A stretch of DNA of 64,000 nucleotides, taken from assembly GCA_964030475.1 (NCBI GenBank), contig CAXIPT010000069.1, forward strand, positions 1-64,000. The letters run 5' to 3'. The translations under genes and the position numbers were made by a program. This document shows positions 1 to 11,340 of this stretch, piece after piece. Every line of letters starts with the position of its first letter. Position 1 is the first letter of the stretch. The notes under the pieces are model-generated. The model saw nothing but the letters and a program-made list of their open reading frames with translations, had not been told where the DNA came from and did not search any database. The DNA comes from Tethya wilhelma (Eukaryota > Porifera > Demospongiae > Tethyida > Tethyidae).

Positions 1-651
1 ATGTACAGTACATGCTGAATATTACCACAAACAGACACGTGGCCAGTTTAATTATTTAGTGAGAAGCGAGTAGCTAGGAAAGAAGACCCAGGAGAAGGCT
101 ACTGGACTCGTGGAGGTAAGCGCTTGCTAGTAAAGTGGTAGATTCTAGGTAGGGTAAGTTCTAGGAACTAAGATAAACCTCAGAATAACCCTGTATGCGA
201 TCACGTACAGGGTGAGGCAACACCCATGAGCAGAAAGCTGCTCTATGTGGGCGCTTGAGTTAGGCAAGCATATCAGAAGCTTTAGCTGATCTCTCTGTGC
301 ATGTGCTATACCAAAATTCTGTGAACAAAAGCCTTTAAAGCAGAAATTACACTGAACAATAATTCAGCAGCTGCCTAGCTCATTAATATTTGCTACGGTC
401 TGTTGCACAGCATAGCAACTGTTCTCCGTGTTAGCACTAAATAGAAAAGAACTAGGCTGGTATTACCGTCTATATCTCTGCAACTGAAGCAGCTCCACCC
501 CTCAAATTTTGCGTGGAGCATGCTGAAATGTAGCGCAACCCATCTGTCCATTAAAAAAAATTTCGCGCAAAAACGCGAATTAAACTAAAACCGCATTTTA
601 CTCGAAAAACAATAATTTCCCAAACGTCAGGTTTTCGCTTTACAGATCACA
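1..651 (-). repeat. TGTGA-family element, left end, truncated by window start
   Basis: The reverse complement of this stretch matches the left part of the complete element at 34787-35684, including the CGCAAAAACGCG-type GC-rich block, the 'ggagctgcttc' block and the terminal block ending GATCACA at 651. The outer terminus points right and the rest of the element lies off the window. It is non-coding and is a nonautonomous or decayed copy. Confidence 0.7.
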
Positions 652-800
652 TATACTGTACCTGTTGTGCCATGGAAGTCAAACGAGTCAAACGAGAAGT
701 GGACTTCCATATTTTTGGCACATAGCTCTAGCCGGGAGTGTAGCTCAGGAGGAGAAAACACATCATTGATAGTGTTTTCCTCTTTTAAACCCTTTTTTGA
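652..800. repeat. Dispersed repeat, also at about 13240-13375
   Basis: The segment around CATGGAAGTCAAACGAG, the imperfect palindrome around TGGACTTCCATA and the 'gctctagccgggagtgtagctc' region recurs in opposite orientation at about 13240-13375. No coding potential is seen. Family not recognised. Confidence 0.5.
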
Positions 801-814
801 GTCATCACATTGTT

Positions 815-1395
815 TCTTATCCCTTTAATTACGAATAACGGCTATAGACGTCATTTAAATATTGCATTTGAATTACGTCTAAAGACGTCATCGCAACGTT
901 AGCGTGAGCTCTGCAGCTAAGCGAATTAGCATTGAACTTTAAACTTGCTGTGCATTTAGGTAAGGTATCACCCTAGTAAAATACCAAGTTTGAGTTGGAA
1001 CTGATAAGTAGGTGGGGCTCGACGAGGTCGAGAAGTACAAAAGGTCACGATCGCCGTGATCGTGACTATAAGTTTTCTTAGCTGGTTTTCTCTGTAGCCT
1101 CTAAGATTAGAAGCTTACTGCTACTTTTGGTAGTAGAGTCTATATATTTATGAGCTTAGTTTGGATGCTGCTCAAAGCCAGAGAAAAAGAAAGCCAAAGA
1201 CGCTCGGAAATCTATTGAACTTCGAACCCTCCAATTTTTGAGCAAATTTTTCCACGATCAGCCATATGCAGGTAATATAAAAGTACTTTAACACAATAGT
1301 TTTTCTTTTTTGAAGTAAGTATGCAGCAAGAGTTGTATAATAAACATCAATCAACTAGTACAAAAAATAAATTTTAATTTAGTAATTCATCACAT
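815..1395 (+). repeat. Dispersed repeat, copy 1 of an adjacent pair
   Basis: A roughly 580-bp non-coding segment beginning around CCCTTTAATTACGAATAAC, with an imperfect dyad at 'gtcacgatcgccgtgatcgtgac' (about 1045-1068). It is about 80% similar by eye to 1538-2120, in the same orientation, and distantly similar to the TTAA-flanked element at 17606-18248. The shared landmarks are the AGGTAAGGTATCAC block and the GATCGTGA dyad. This suggests an old MITE family. Confidence 0.55.
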
Positions 1396-1537
1396 GGCCA
1401 CATCCTGCAATTTTCGTGTGTAAAGGGTTATAGAAGGAGCATTCTTTGGTAGATGAGCTTCCTGTGTCTTGAGAACCTACATACACGTGCATAATTTTTA
1501 TATTCAGTAATGCATGTTAACAGCACATGCATGATTA

Positions 1538-2120
1538 GCCCTTTAATTACAAATGACAGCTATAGATGTATTTTAATTATTGCATTTGAAATACGATTGA
1601 TGTCTAAAGACGTCATTGTAAAGTTAGCGCGAGCTCTGCAGTGTAGCAAATTAGCATTGTAATTTAAACTTGCTGTGCATTTACTAGGTAAGGTATCACT
1701 CTAGTAAAATAACAAGTTTGAGTTGGAACTAATATGTAAGCGGGGCTCAACAAGGTCTAGAAGTGCAAAAGGTCATAACCATGTCGATCGTGTCAATAAG
1801 ATTTCTTAACTCATTTTCTCTATAGTCTCTAGGATTAGAAGCTTAGCACCACTTTTGGTAGTAGAAAGATAGTTAGTCTATATATTTATGAACTAAGCCA
1901 GGGAGAAATAAAGCCAAAGGCGCTCGGAAATCTATTAATCTTTGACCCCTCCAATTTTGGAGGAAATTTTTTCAGGATCAGCCATGTCCACGCTAGGATT
2001 AGCCGTCATACAGGTAATAGATAAATACTTTAACACACTAGTTTGTTTTTGTTGAAGTAAGTATGCAGGCAGAGGTGCATACTAAACATCAATCAACTAG
2101 AACAAAAATAAATTGAAATT
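1538..2120 (+). repeat. Dispersed repeat, copy 2
   Basis: Second copy of the 815-1395 repeat in the same orientation. It is cut off at 2120, where the terminus of the 2121-16599 element starts. The DNA between the two copies (1396-1537) shows nothing recognisable. Confidence 0.55.
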
Positions 2121-3207
2121 TGTGACCCAATTTTGGAAAACCGACCAGATGTAGTAAAACTTTGTTTTGAGTAAAACGCGGTTTTAGTTGAATTACCGCA
2201 ATTCCGGCAAAATTGATTTTTTTTTTGCAGCGCTGGGGTGGGGCATCATTCAGCTACCTGCACACGAGATTTGAAGGTTGGAGCTGCTTCTGTTGCAGAC
2301 GCACGTAGCAACGTATCTCCGTGCACGAGAAAACTTCAAATGATGCTGTACTTTTCTGCAAATAACTCCGGTTACTACAAAGTACAAGCACGATGATAAA
2401 AGGCAGCTGCGCGATAAGCTGCTTTGAGAATTATTATTCTCTCCCGTTTGCAAGAAAGCTTCTTGTTGCTCTCTCACTCGCTTACTTTATTGCTGCTTTG
2501 AAGTTTCCCTATTGGACTTACCACATGGAACGGGACATCGCAAAGAGATTCAATGCATTTGGAGAGGACTTTGATCTCTTCACTGATGATGATCAAGCAT
2601 CCCTCCTATCGCTCTTCCAGGACTACCTAGATGTGGAAGATCAGGGCATCGACAATCTGGATACCTCGAGGTCTTCTAGTCCAGAGCTAGCTGACTTTGA
2701 GCCAGCACATGAACCACCAACACCAGGTTTGTCCCCATGCAATTATTATTATAAATAATTACTGCTACCTGGCAATAGCTACTTTCCTTTTTGTATACTA
2801 GCTAGCACTGAGTGTACTGTGTATCATTCGATATTCTTCTATGAATCACATTCAGGTCCTGAAGATAGGAGTGATGCTGATCAAGAGCATGGTTACAACA
2901 TTACAGAGCTAAGTAAATGTAGTACTGATAATACAACTGAGCAAATTTCTCTTTCTGTAGACTCCGATGGTGAGGATGATGTGGAGGTGGATCTCTTCGC
3001 CAACAACAGCCATGAAGACATCACTCGACGGATGAAGAGGATTCTGATAGGGCCCGGTTGTTTGCTTCCGGCAGATCTCTCACTCTCTGCACTCGAAGAT
3101 AACTACGACAACAAGCTTGACAAATTTTTGGAAGAAGGGTGTGGTTGCAAGCTTAACTGATCGTCACTATTCAGTAGAAGCTACTTCCAGCAACACCAAG
3201 ACCAATG

Positions 3208-3436
3208 TGTAGTGCACCCCATTAGTCATTGTCATGCTATGTATTATTACGTAATTTGTATCTCGTGATCTTAAGTCTACCTCGTGTACTTGTGTTCTTT
3301 TCGGCTGATAAAAAGTTGTTGTCTGTCTTGTTCATCGGCGGCGATCGGCGCTAGAACCTGAACATAGTCAGTTTTAACACCTACTGGCAAGCTTTATAAG
3401 CTACCCTTTTGCCCTGGTTAACCACCAGGCATCACA
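3208..3436 (+). repeat. 5' LTR
   Basis: Starts TGTAGTGCACC and ends ATCACA. Identical to the 3' LTR except at position 4 (A versus T) and near the end (ATCACA versus GTCACA). It should carry the promoter and RNA start of the element; no single TATA box was assigned. Confidence 0.9.
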
Positions 3437-3438
3437 AT

Positions 3439-3457
3439 TGGCGACCCTGCCAGGATC
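3439..3457 (+). other. Primer-binding site
   Basis: TGGCGACCCTGCCAGGATC starts two bases after the 5' LTR. Its reverse complement ends GGGTCGCCA, as expected for the CCA-bearing 3' end of a tRNA. The identity of the tRNA was not determined. Confidence 0.75.
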
Positions 3458-3496
3458 AATAGCGACCGTGATTGTTAACTGATGTCCCGCCGTTAA

Positions 3497-5136
3497 GTGA
3501 AGGGACTAGGACAAGAGAAGCTGAACTACGTGAACACTCAGTCGAGGTTACGCTCTGGGAAAAGCAGAGTCACGAACCCTCCACTGGCAATGATATCAGG
3601 AGATGAACTTGAACGTGTGAGTACTGTCCGGACTGAGAGTCAAGAGCAGGCCATGGAGACTCTGGGAGCCGAGCTAGAGTGCCTTCGTTCCAATTTACGG
3701 GAGAAGGACAGCGAGTTGTGCAGGCTGAAGGAAGTAGCTACCAGTGCACAGACCGAGCTGGCTAAGTCTCAGGAGGTGGCTGCTGAGAGACTCAAGGAGA
3801 TGGAGAAGTTTCAAAGGACTCAAGTGGAGCTTGTCAAAGCTCAAGAGACGTCAGCACAGAGAGTGGCCGACCTACAACAGGAACTCGAGCAAAGCGAGAT
3901 GAGAGGTGAACTCCAGATGTTACATGCGTTGGAGAGCCTTCGAGCTGAACACCAGAGAGTGTTGGAGAAGGAGGAGGTATCAAGGAGCAAGGAAGCTGAG
4001 CGTATGGAGGCCTGGATTGAGGACCTCAAGAAGAGTCACCATATGGAAAAGGAGCATTTACTGGCAAGGATCTCGGCATTGGAGGAGGTGGGTCATACTA
4101 GTAAAGTAACTACTAGTGTCGAGGGTGCAATTTCTAGTGGGGATTTGTCTGACACTGATAGCGTGTTAAGCAAGCATGATGACCCCTTACCCAAGACTGG
4201 TGAGAGTGATGACCACTTACCCAAAACTAGTGAAACCGACGACCACTTACCAATTTCTGGTTCAGTAGCTGATGAGCCTGACGCCCCTTTACCTGATGAC
4301 TCTATGCCTAGTACTGAGCATGTTGGTACAGAGCGTACCTCTAGTTATGCCATGGAGTTGGGTGCTAGTAGTGGCACTCTGTCTGCCACAGCACCTATAT
4401 TCGTACCCAGTACTCCAACAGTAGTGACTACAGGGGTGGCATAGTTACGTCTGTTCCTGTGATAACCACACCAAGGATTACCCCTACTACTCGAGCGACT
4501 GATGGTGATGTTGTCGAAACTGTTGCCCAACTACTGCAAGCACAAGCTGAGGTGATGGCAGCCCAAGCCAAGGCAGCTGTCATACAACATCTCCCACCCC
4601 TACCACGTTATACTGGAGAAGGCAATGATCTCAGTGATGATGGTTTTGTCAAATGGCTAGAGACGAGAGAGCAAGGTTTGCTGCTTGGAGCCCAGAGGAA
4701 CAGCTCTACCACTTCAAGTTATGTCTGGATAAGACGGCACTGGAAGTCTTCAGGATGCTACCGGATGAAGAGAAGAGCAGCATTGATAGGTCTATTCAAG
4801 CCCTCAAGAAGAGATTCCAGACTGGTGGAATAGAAGAACTTCGTGGCCTGGAGTTCCACCATCGTGCACAAGGAGATGATAGTATCGAGCAACTCGGCCT
4901 AAGTATCCAACAGTTAGGTCAAAAGGCATTTCCTTCGATCACGATTTTGATTGCTTACTCAAAGGTCGTTTCTACCAAGCCCTGCTTGTTAAGTGGCAGC
5001 GGAAGCTAGGCCCACCCAAAGCTGATGAGAGCTTTCATGACCTGTATGCCCGTGCAAGAATGCTTGAGGAGTACGAGAAGCAGCGGCTGAGTCACAATAT
5101 GGTGGTCAGCGTAAGAAGCAGAATTCTACAAACAAG
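3497..5136 (+). pseudogene. Gag region of the Ty3/gypsy element, frameshifted
   Basis: The region starts in one open frame (3497-4444) rich in Glu, Lys and Gln, with a long coiled-coil-like stretch and then Asp-rich repeats (DDHLPKT-type). The first ATG in this frame is at 3591. Near 4425 the reading moves to another frame (LPPLPRYTGEGNDLSDDGF, a typical Gag opening), near 4675 it shifts again (RARFAAWSPEEQLYHFKLCL), and near 4935 once more (FDCLLKGRFYQALLVKWQRK). These are capsid-like helices found in Ty3/gypsy Gag. At least three shifts interrupt it. The nucleocapsid zinc knuckle lies in the next open frame (5140 onward). Confidence 0.8.
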
Positions 5137-5139
5137 AAG

Positions 5140-8100
5140 GTGAACAAGCCTGTTACTACTAGCGATGAGCGTCCTTCTACTGAACGTGATCAAGACAAAC
5201 CAAAGCCTAACTCTGAGCAAAGGGAACGTCGGTGCTACCTGTGTAAGGAGGTTGGACACCTTCGTCGAGATTGTCCCCTGAAGGTAGAAGCCCCAGGTCG
5301 TACCAAGTCTTCGAGTACTGGAATGGTGGCTACGGATCATGTCGATACCCACCTTAACCTGGAGGATCTTTCAGAGACTCAACTAGAGAGCCTTTTGGCT
5401 AAGAAGAGACTGGAACGTGAGAACTCGCTCCTTCAAAGTCAAGACAGCAGTGCCAATGCTGTGATCACAACCAATGGACAAGCCGAAGCTGTAGGTTCGC
5501 TACCAGTGGTGACTATGGACATTGAAGGTGTGGCTGTACCTGCCACAGTAGATACTGGAGCCCAATCCACCATTATCTCTCGCACTACTCTACACAGTGT
5601 CGTGAAGCAGATGCGGCAGGACAATCGGAGTGTGCCGTCCCTTGAGTTACCAACAGCTCGTCTATATGGCAAGGATGGACAGAGAGGAGGCCGAGAATTA
5701 GGTATCACCGCCCAAGTCTCCCTCACCTTTAAGCTGAAGTCAAGATGTGTCACTGTTCCTGTTTTCGTGCAGCCTGATAGTGAGCAGCCGTGTTTGCTAG
5801 GCATGAATGCTATTCCTTTGCTTGGTATACAAGTATTACATGAAGATGGTGAATCTCTACTATCTCAAGACCAAGAACTCTGTATACAGGAGGGAACTGA
5901 GTTGAAGACATCTACTGTGAATTTAGTTGGATCTGTTACCCTACCATCACAGAAAGGCAGAGTAGTCCATGCTAAGATCCACTCCCCCGAGATTTGTGCT
6001 TCTATGAAGTTGTTTGAACCTAACCGAGAAGTATTCCTTACTCTTGGACTGACTGCAGTGGAGTCGCTAGTTTCAGTGGAAGAGTTGGATATCATACTGC
6101 CGATTGAGAACCCCCAAGGTCTTCCTATTCACTTGGACTCTGGATTGGAGTTAGGTACTGTGAGATTGCTTGATACGTGTGTGCCTCCGGCCTGTGACTC
6201 TGTTGAAACCACTGAAGATGTCTCGAGTACCAACTCGTCTGTGACAGCGATAAAACCTTCGTCTGAACGTTTTCAGAAGTTACTTGAGGTTCTACGCCTA
6301 CCTCTAGACAAGCTAACCACTGAAGAAGGAGAGCAGCTGAAAGCACTCATTCTTGAATTTAGTGATGTGTTTGACGTTGAGCTTGGATGTACTAGTCTCG
6401 TCCAACACAGTATTAACACTGGAGAGAACCAACCCGTCTGCCAGCAACCGTACCGTACACCCGTGGTTCGACGAGAGAAGATGAATCAGATGATCACTGC
6501 CATGGAAGGGCAAGGTATAATTGAGCCATCTAGTAGCCCATGGGCTAGCCCTGTCGTTCTCGTCCCTAAGAAGGACGGTAGTCTTCGATTCTGCGTGGAT
6601 TATCGAACTTAATTGAAGGATGTGTACCCCCTCCCTCGAGTGGATGACATACTGGTCTCTCTTGGAGAAGCAAAGTATTTTACATCATTAGACCTTGCGT
6701 CAGGATACTGGCAGATTGAGCTGGATCAAGATGCTCGCCAGAAGAGTGCCTTTACAACCTACAATGGCCTGTTTGAATTCGTGCGAATGCCGTTTGGACT
6801 TTGTAATGCACCAGCGACATTTCAGAGGCTCATGCAACGAGTATTAGCAGGATTGGAGCACAAGTGTTGCTTTATTTATTTGGATGATATCTTAGTGGCA
6901 TCCAAGACATTCGAAGATATCACCTCTGTCACCTGTGTCAAGTCTTCTTACGATTGCGAGAAGCTCTGTTGCGCCTCAAGCCTAAGAAGTGTGAACTGTT
7001 GAGGAATGAAGTCAACTTCCTCGGCCATGTCGTCTCAGCAGATGGTATTAAGCCTGATCCCTCCAAGACAGATAAGATTCGGACTTATCCTGTTCCCACC
7101 AATGTGACTGCTGTTAGATGTTTCTTAGGACTAGCTTCCTATTACTGTCGTTTTGTACCGAAATTTGCAGCTGTGGCAGCACCCCTCCACAAGCTCACTA
7201 AGAAGGATGGTGGACTATCGAGTGCCAGTCAGCCTTTGACAAGTTAAAGGATTCTTTGACGACTGCCCCAGTTTTGGCTTATCCTCGTTTTGGTCCGAGT
7301 CACAGTTTCGTTTTGGAGACTGATGCAAGTAAAGTCGGTTTGGGTGCAGTACTATCCCAAGTTCAACAGGATGGAACCATTCACCCCGTGGCGTATGCCT
7401 CACGCTCGGTGGACAAACACGAACGCAACTATGGCATCTCCGAGTTAGAAACTCTTGGTCTCGTGTGGGCTGTTCGTTATTTTCGCCCTTACCTGTTAGG
7501 CCATCCTTGCACTGTTTATACCGATCATGCTGCCTGTTTGTCCATTCTGAACACTCCACGACCCTCTGGCAAGTTGGCTAGATGGGCTCTAACCATTCAA
7601 GAGATGGATCTCACAATTAAGCACAAGGCAGGACGCAAGAACACCAATGCTGATGCTCTTTCGAGGTGTCTGGCCGAATCTTCAACAGTACATGCGGAAG
7701 TTGTCGAGTCTGATCCTGATCCCAGCTGTGGACTTCGCCCTGTTGCTGAGGAGCTGACTGAGAAGACTACTGTCAATACTCTGGGGACTGATGACTGCTC
7801 TGACTATGTGCCCACTGTCCTGGAACTGGATACAGTACGTGAACTGCAACATGAAGATCCAGACATTGTATTGATGCTAGACTACTTATGTCATGGTAGT
7901 CTACCGGACGATGAGAAGCAAGCTCGAAAGGTGGTGTTGGAGAGTAAGCTATTTGTGGAGATTGATGGTGTCCTCCACCGAGAAGATCCTGTTCATCCTG
8001 GTCGGCAATGTATTGTAGTACCGACCAGCGCTCGTGAAAAGCTATTGAGAGAAGCCCACCAAGGTCGCTTTGCTGGTCATCTGGCCGAGAGAAAAGTTTT

Positions 8101-9173
8101 CGATCGTTTGCGACGTCATGTCTGGTGGCATGGGATGAGAAACGACATTCACAAGTTTTGCAGATCGTGTCTGGTGTGTGTTTCGAGGAGAGGAGGCACT
8201 AAGATGACAAGACCACCTCTGCAACCCATCCCTGTTGGTGAACCTTTCCATAGAGTTGCCGTTGATGTGCTGCAACTGCCACTTACAGTCTCAGGTAACC
8301 GCTATGTTGTTGTGTTCATGGACTATTTCACAAAATGGCCCGAAGCTTTTGCTGTGCCTGACCAAAAGACAGAGACGCTAGCCAAGTTGTTTGTGGAGCA
8401 TATTGTGTGCAGACACGGCATCCCAGAAGAGTTGCTTTCTGATAGAGGAGCTAATTTCTTGTCCACTCTCATTCAAGAGATTTGCAAGCTGCTGGGAGTG
8501 AAGAAGATCAATACGCTTTAATTCCACATTAACCAATATGATTGCCAAGTCTTGTGATGCGAGAGACCGTGACTGGGATGAACATCTTCCTTACTTGTTA
8601 TTTGCTTATCGTGTCAGTGCACAAGACTCTACAAAGGAGAGTCCATTCTTCTTGATGCATGGAAGAGATCCCAGGATTCCGACTGAGTCTGTACTCTCTC
8701 ATGTGAGGAGTCCTTATGCTGTGGATGTCAGCGATTTCAAGACTGATCTTCTGTCTAGTCTGACACTTTCGTAGAAATTGGCGAGGGAAAACATCAATAC
8801 GTCTCAAGCCTCACAGAAGCTTCAATATGATCGATCTGCAAAGGTACCGACAGTCAAGCCTGGAGATCGTGTGATGGTGTTCATGCCCAGTGAGAAGCAA
8901 GGAAAGACGTGGAAGCTGGCTCGCCCTTTACATGGTCCTTATCGAGTTGTAACCGTGACTCAAACCAATGCTGAAGTTCGACTGGTGAACCGGCCAGAGG
9001 AGCCGTCTGTATTCGTGCACCTGGACCGAGTGCGTCTTTGTCACCCGGAGCAAGATGATGCTGGACGTAAGCAGAGGAGAGCCCGCAAGGTTCCTAATCC
9101 CAAGCCTGCTGTAGCTGTGAAGCCCTACACTGGTCCAGTCACTCGCTCACGCTCAAAGGCAAGCACCGATTGA
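5140..9173 (+). pseudogene. Nucleocapsid knuckle and Pol polyprotein (PR-RT-RH-IN), broken
   Basis: In order: a CX2CX4HX4C knuckle (CYLCKEVGHLRRDC, about 5233); protease with VDTGAQS (about 5551) and LLGMNAI; RT with SPWASPVVLVPKKDGS, a TAA at 6610-6612, then SLDLASGYWQI and the active site YLDDILVA (about 6879); a frameshift near 6920 and FLGHVVSADGIKPD; another near 7240; RNase H with ETDAS, SELETL and YTDHA; integrase zinc finger (HX7H then CRSCLVC), core Asp in AVDVLQLP and LSDRGANF; a deletion at about 8511-8518 that removes the YHPQTDG-like segment and the catalytic Glu; a TAG at 8772-8774; and a GPY/F-like module (GDRVMVF to HLDRVRL). The family assignment is firm. The enzyme is not functional. 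Confidence 0.92.
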
Positions 9174-9356
9174 AAGCTGTACCGTGAGTTGAATTCAGAA
9201 CTGAACATTGTAATATAACTGAACTTGTAAGATGGAACAAATTGTGTATGTGATTACATGTTATTTGATGTGTTAGGAACTTGAATGCTATAGCTTAGTC
9301 TTGAACTGATTTTCTTTGTTTTTGTGACCGTGAGTCGAGGGCGATCTCTCGGCTTA

Positions 9357-9367
9357 GCGGGGGGAAT
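9357..9367 (+). other. Polypurine tract
   Basis: GCGGGGGGAAT directly abuts the 3' LTR. This is the expected position and composition for the plus-strand primer of an LTR retrotransposon. The preceding 9174-9356 is untranslated, with no other signal seen. Confidence 0.75.
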
Positions 9368-9596
9368 TGTTGTGCACCCCATTAGTCATTGTCATGCTAT
9401 GTATTATTACGTAATTTGTATCTCGTGATCTTAAGTCTACCTCGTGTACTTGTGTTCTTTTCGGCTGATAAAAAGTTGTTGTCTGTCTTGTTCATCGGCG
9501 GCGATCGGCGCTAGAACCTGAACATAGTCAGTTTTAACACCTACTGGCAAGCTTTATAAGCTACCCTTTTGCCCTGGTTAACCACCAGGCGTCACA
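9368..9596 (+). repeat. 3' LTR
   Basis: Second 229-bp LTR, TG...CA, ending one base before the AATG duplication at 9597-9600. It differs from the 5' LTR at two positions by eye, indicating recent insertion relative to the decay of its coding region. Confidence 0.9.
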
Positions 9597-9795
9597 AATG
9601 CAGAGAACTCAGCTGGAAGGAGTTGGACCTCGTCATCCTGGGGCAAATTAATGCTCACCTAGCGGAGTCATTGACTGTGACTCACTGGCCTGCTCATGAA
9701 CGAACAGAAACCCGCCTCCAGTTCTATCACTCCCGCCAAGAGATCTGCATGGAAACCTTCCTAGCTTTACATGGAATCGGTATGTACCTGCAATA

Positions 9796-10230
9796 GTGTG
9801 TGTGTGTGTGTGCGTGTGCGAAGCACACACTCACACTCAATCACAAACAAGCACACACACTCACATACGAAGGGCCGAGAGGTAAAGTGGCCCATCCCAC
9901 AGTTAAATGTGGGAAATTGCCTGAAAAGCCCCAAAAATTAATAAAAATCTTCTACCAAAATGCTCAAAATTCAAAATTACTGAAAATTCTCCAGCTCTGA
10001 AACACAACTTTAAACATATTTCTGAGTTTAGGGGGGTCAACACAGGGGGTCGTGGGTTAGGTCTGTCACAGTGAGTGTGAGTGTATGTAATAAATTTTTT
10101 ATTACATACAATCACACTCACTGCTTGTTTGTGAGTGAGTGTGAGTGTATGTATGTGAGTGTGAGTGTATATATGTGCTTGTTTGTGAGTGTGTGTGTGT
10201 GTGATGTATCTTTTCAAAACTTTTACAAGA
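9796..10230. repeat. TG/CA-rich low-complexity and palindromic region
   Basis: Runs of TG at about 9797-9812 and 10180-10202, CA-rich DNA at about 9823-9866, and an inverted pair around 10076-10122 (GAGTGTATGTAATAAA with its complement). The intervening 9867-10060 is AT-rich and without coding signal. It occupies the place where middle exons of the transposase would be expected, so it may be a foldback insertion or a deletion scar. Confidence 0.6.
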
Positions 10231-10384
10231 AACGCAAATCAAGACTAGGTGCGTGCAGGTGTACGTGTTCTTTTATCTAACAGATTGTGTGTAAGCATGT
10301 GCGCATAATGGATGTTATGCGTATCTGAGGCATCATACAGGCCGGCACAGATGACATGTGGGAGGGATATACATTATAGATTAT

Positions 10385-11340
10385 CCTTTGAGCATCTGTA
10401 TCTGAGTTGTTTGGAGCCCAAGAGTGGAAGAGCAGCTAGATTGTAAGAGAGAGAGTGGAAACAGTGAAGACCCATATGCTGTGGCTGTGATACGTAGGAG
10501 CGTGGTTGTTGGACACGTCCCCAGGAAGATCTCGGCTTCATGTTCACTGTTCCTGAAGAAAAAAGGAAGCATACAGTGCCTTATTACTGGAAGCAGGCGT
10601 TATTCTGCTGACCTTCCTCAAGGTGGGCTTGAAGTGCCCTGTCAGTACAGATTTAAAGGCAAGGCAGATGACGTGGCAAAAGTCACGAAGCTGTTATTGA
10701 AGAAAGATACGAACAGTTGTGAATTGGAGCAAGCTAAAAAACGAAGGAAAATTGATTCCGAGGAAGACAAAGAGAACACAACGCTTTGCCAAACTAGCTT
10801 AAGCCAACCGTAGAGGGCATTAAATGGATACGAAGTTACAAAGGAAGACAGAGAGATAATATTGTCTGGAGGGATGCTCAATGACAAACACATTAATTTA
10901 GCAGATGAGATTTTGAAAGTGCAATTCCCTGAACTCACCGGACTTCAATCTACTCTGATCCTTGCAAGTGACAAGCCTCAGCGTGCTCTTGTTCCAACAA
11001 TGTCCCAGTATTTGCAAATCATACATTCTAATGGTAACCACTGGGTAGTAGCTTCAACAATTGGATGTGCTCCGAAGGTGTTGGTGTATGATTCCATCTA
11101 CCCATCAGTTCACAGCTCAACTCGATCATGATGATCATCAAGAAACAGATGGGAAGCGACGTGTCCATAGTGATGGGAACCAGTCCTCGTCAGAAAGGCA
11201 GTACTGACTGTGGAGTTTATTCGATTGCTACATGCGCAGCACTGGCTACTGGTAACGAACCAACTCAGTACACCATAGAAAATATGAGATGTCATTTGGT
11301 GGAATGTTTTGAAAAGTTAGCTCTTGTTACTTTTCCATAA
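10385..11340 (+). pseudogene. HIRAN-like domain plus Ulp1-type (C48) cysteine protease
   Basis: The first part (about 10400-10700) reads EQLDCKRESGNSEDPYAVAV, VVGHVPRKIS and DLPQGGLEVPC, the pattern of a HIRAN domain, which binds DNA ends in other proteins. A Lys-rich linker (KKRRK, possible nuclear signal) follows. The second part resembles Ulp1/SENP SUMO proteases: GGMLNDKHINLA, then GNHWVVAST with the His, YDS with the Asp, and STDCGVYSIA with the Cys, so the catalytic triad is present. A TAG at 10811-10813 separates the parts in one frame, and a one-base shift near 11120 separates the His/Asp part from the Cys part. Start not defined. Ulp1 genes are carried by several DNA transposon groups, so it is probably an accessory gene of 2121-16599. 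Confidence 0.72.

Larger units (their letters stand above)
3208..9596 (+). mobile_element. Ty3/gypsy LTR retrotransposon, nearly full length
   Basis: Two 229-bp LTRs (3208-3436 and 9368-9596) begin TG, end CA and differ at two positions by eye. They are flanked by the 4-bp duplication AATG (3204-3207, 9597-9600). The internal order is primer-binding site, Gag with a CCHC knuckle, aspartic protease, reverse transcriptase, RNase H, integrase with a GPY/F-like C-terminus, and polypurine tract. That protease-RT-RH-IN order defines Ty3/gypsy. The coding region carries several frameshifts and stops and lacks the third integrase catalytic residue, so this copy cannot transpose by itself although its LTRs look young. 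It interrupts the exon of the transposase gene described above. Confidence 0.93.
2525..9779 (+). pseudogene. Putative transposase, N-terminal exons, split by a retrotransposon
   Basis: Exon 1 runs 2525-2726 (ATG at 2525, donor GTTTGT; an in-frame ATG at 2393 is an alternative). Exon 2 runs 2856-3207 and resumes at 9601-9779 (donor GTATGT). The N-terminus is acidic and Ser-rich. A Cys-rich stretch EEGCGCKLN is followed by a TGA (3158-3160) where a residue is expected, then SSLFS. Across the retrotransposon the same frame continues as RELSWKELDLVILGQI and ends at LHGIG. Removing the insertion and one AATG duplication keeps the frame. I recall this Cys-rich plus 'ELSWxELDLVI' arrangement from repetitive proteins of sponges and cnidarians whose C-terminal half matches 14430-15118, so I treat both as one gene. 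The middle exons are missing. Function as a transposase is inferred. Confidence 0.6.

Noticed and set aside
1172..1354. Minus-strand open frame in the 815-1395 repeat
   Set aside because: It lies in a non-coding dispersed repeat, is not kept open in the second copy at 1538-2120, and has no recognisable protein content.
2393..2524. Upstream ATG at 2393 as the true start of the putative transposase
   Set aside because: It is in frame, but the 44 residues it adds are hydrophobic and unlike the acidic start at 2525, and they overlap the subterminal region of the element. Kept as an alternative only.
9796..10230. TG/CA-rich region as a telomere-like or Z-DNA-related functional element
   Set aside because: Simple dinucleotide repeats are common in introns and intergenic DNA here, and no further evidence supports a function.
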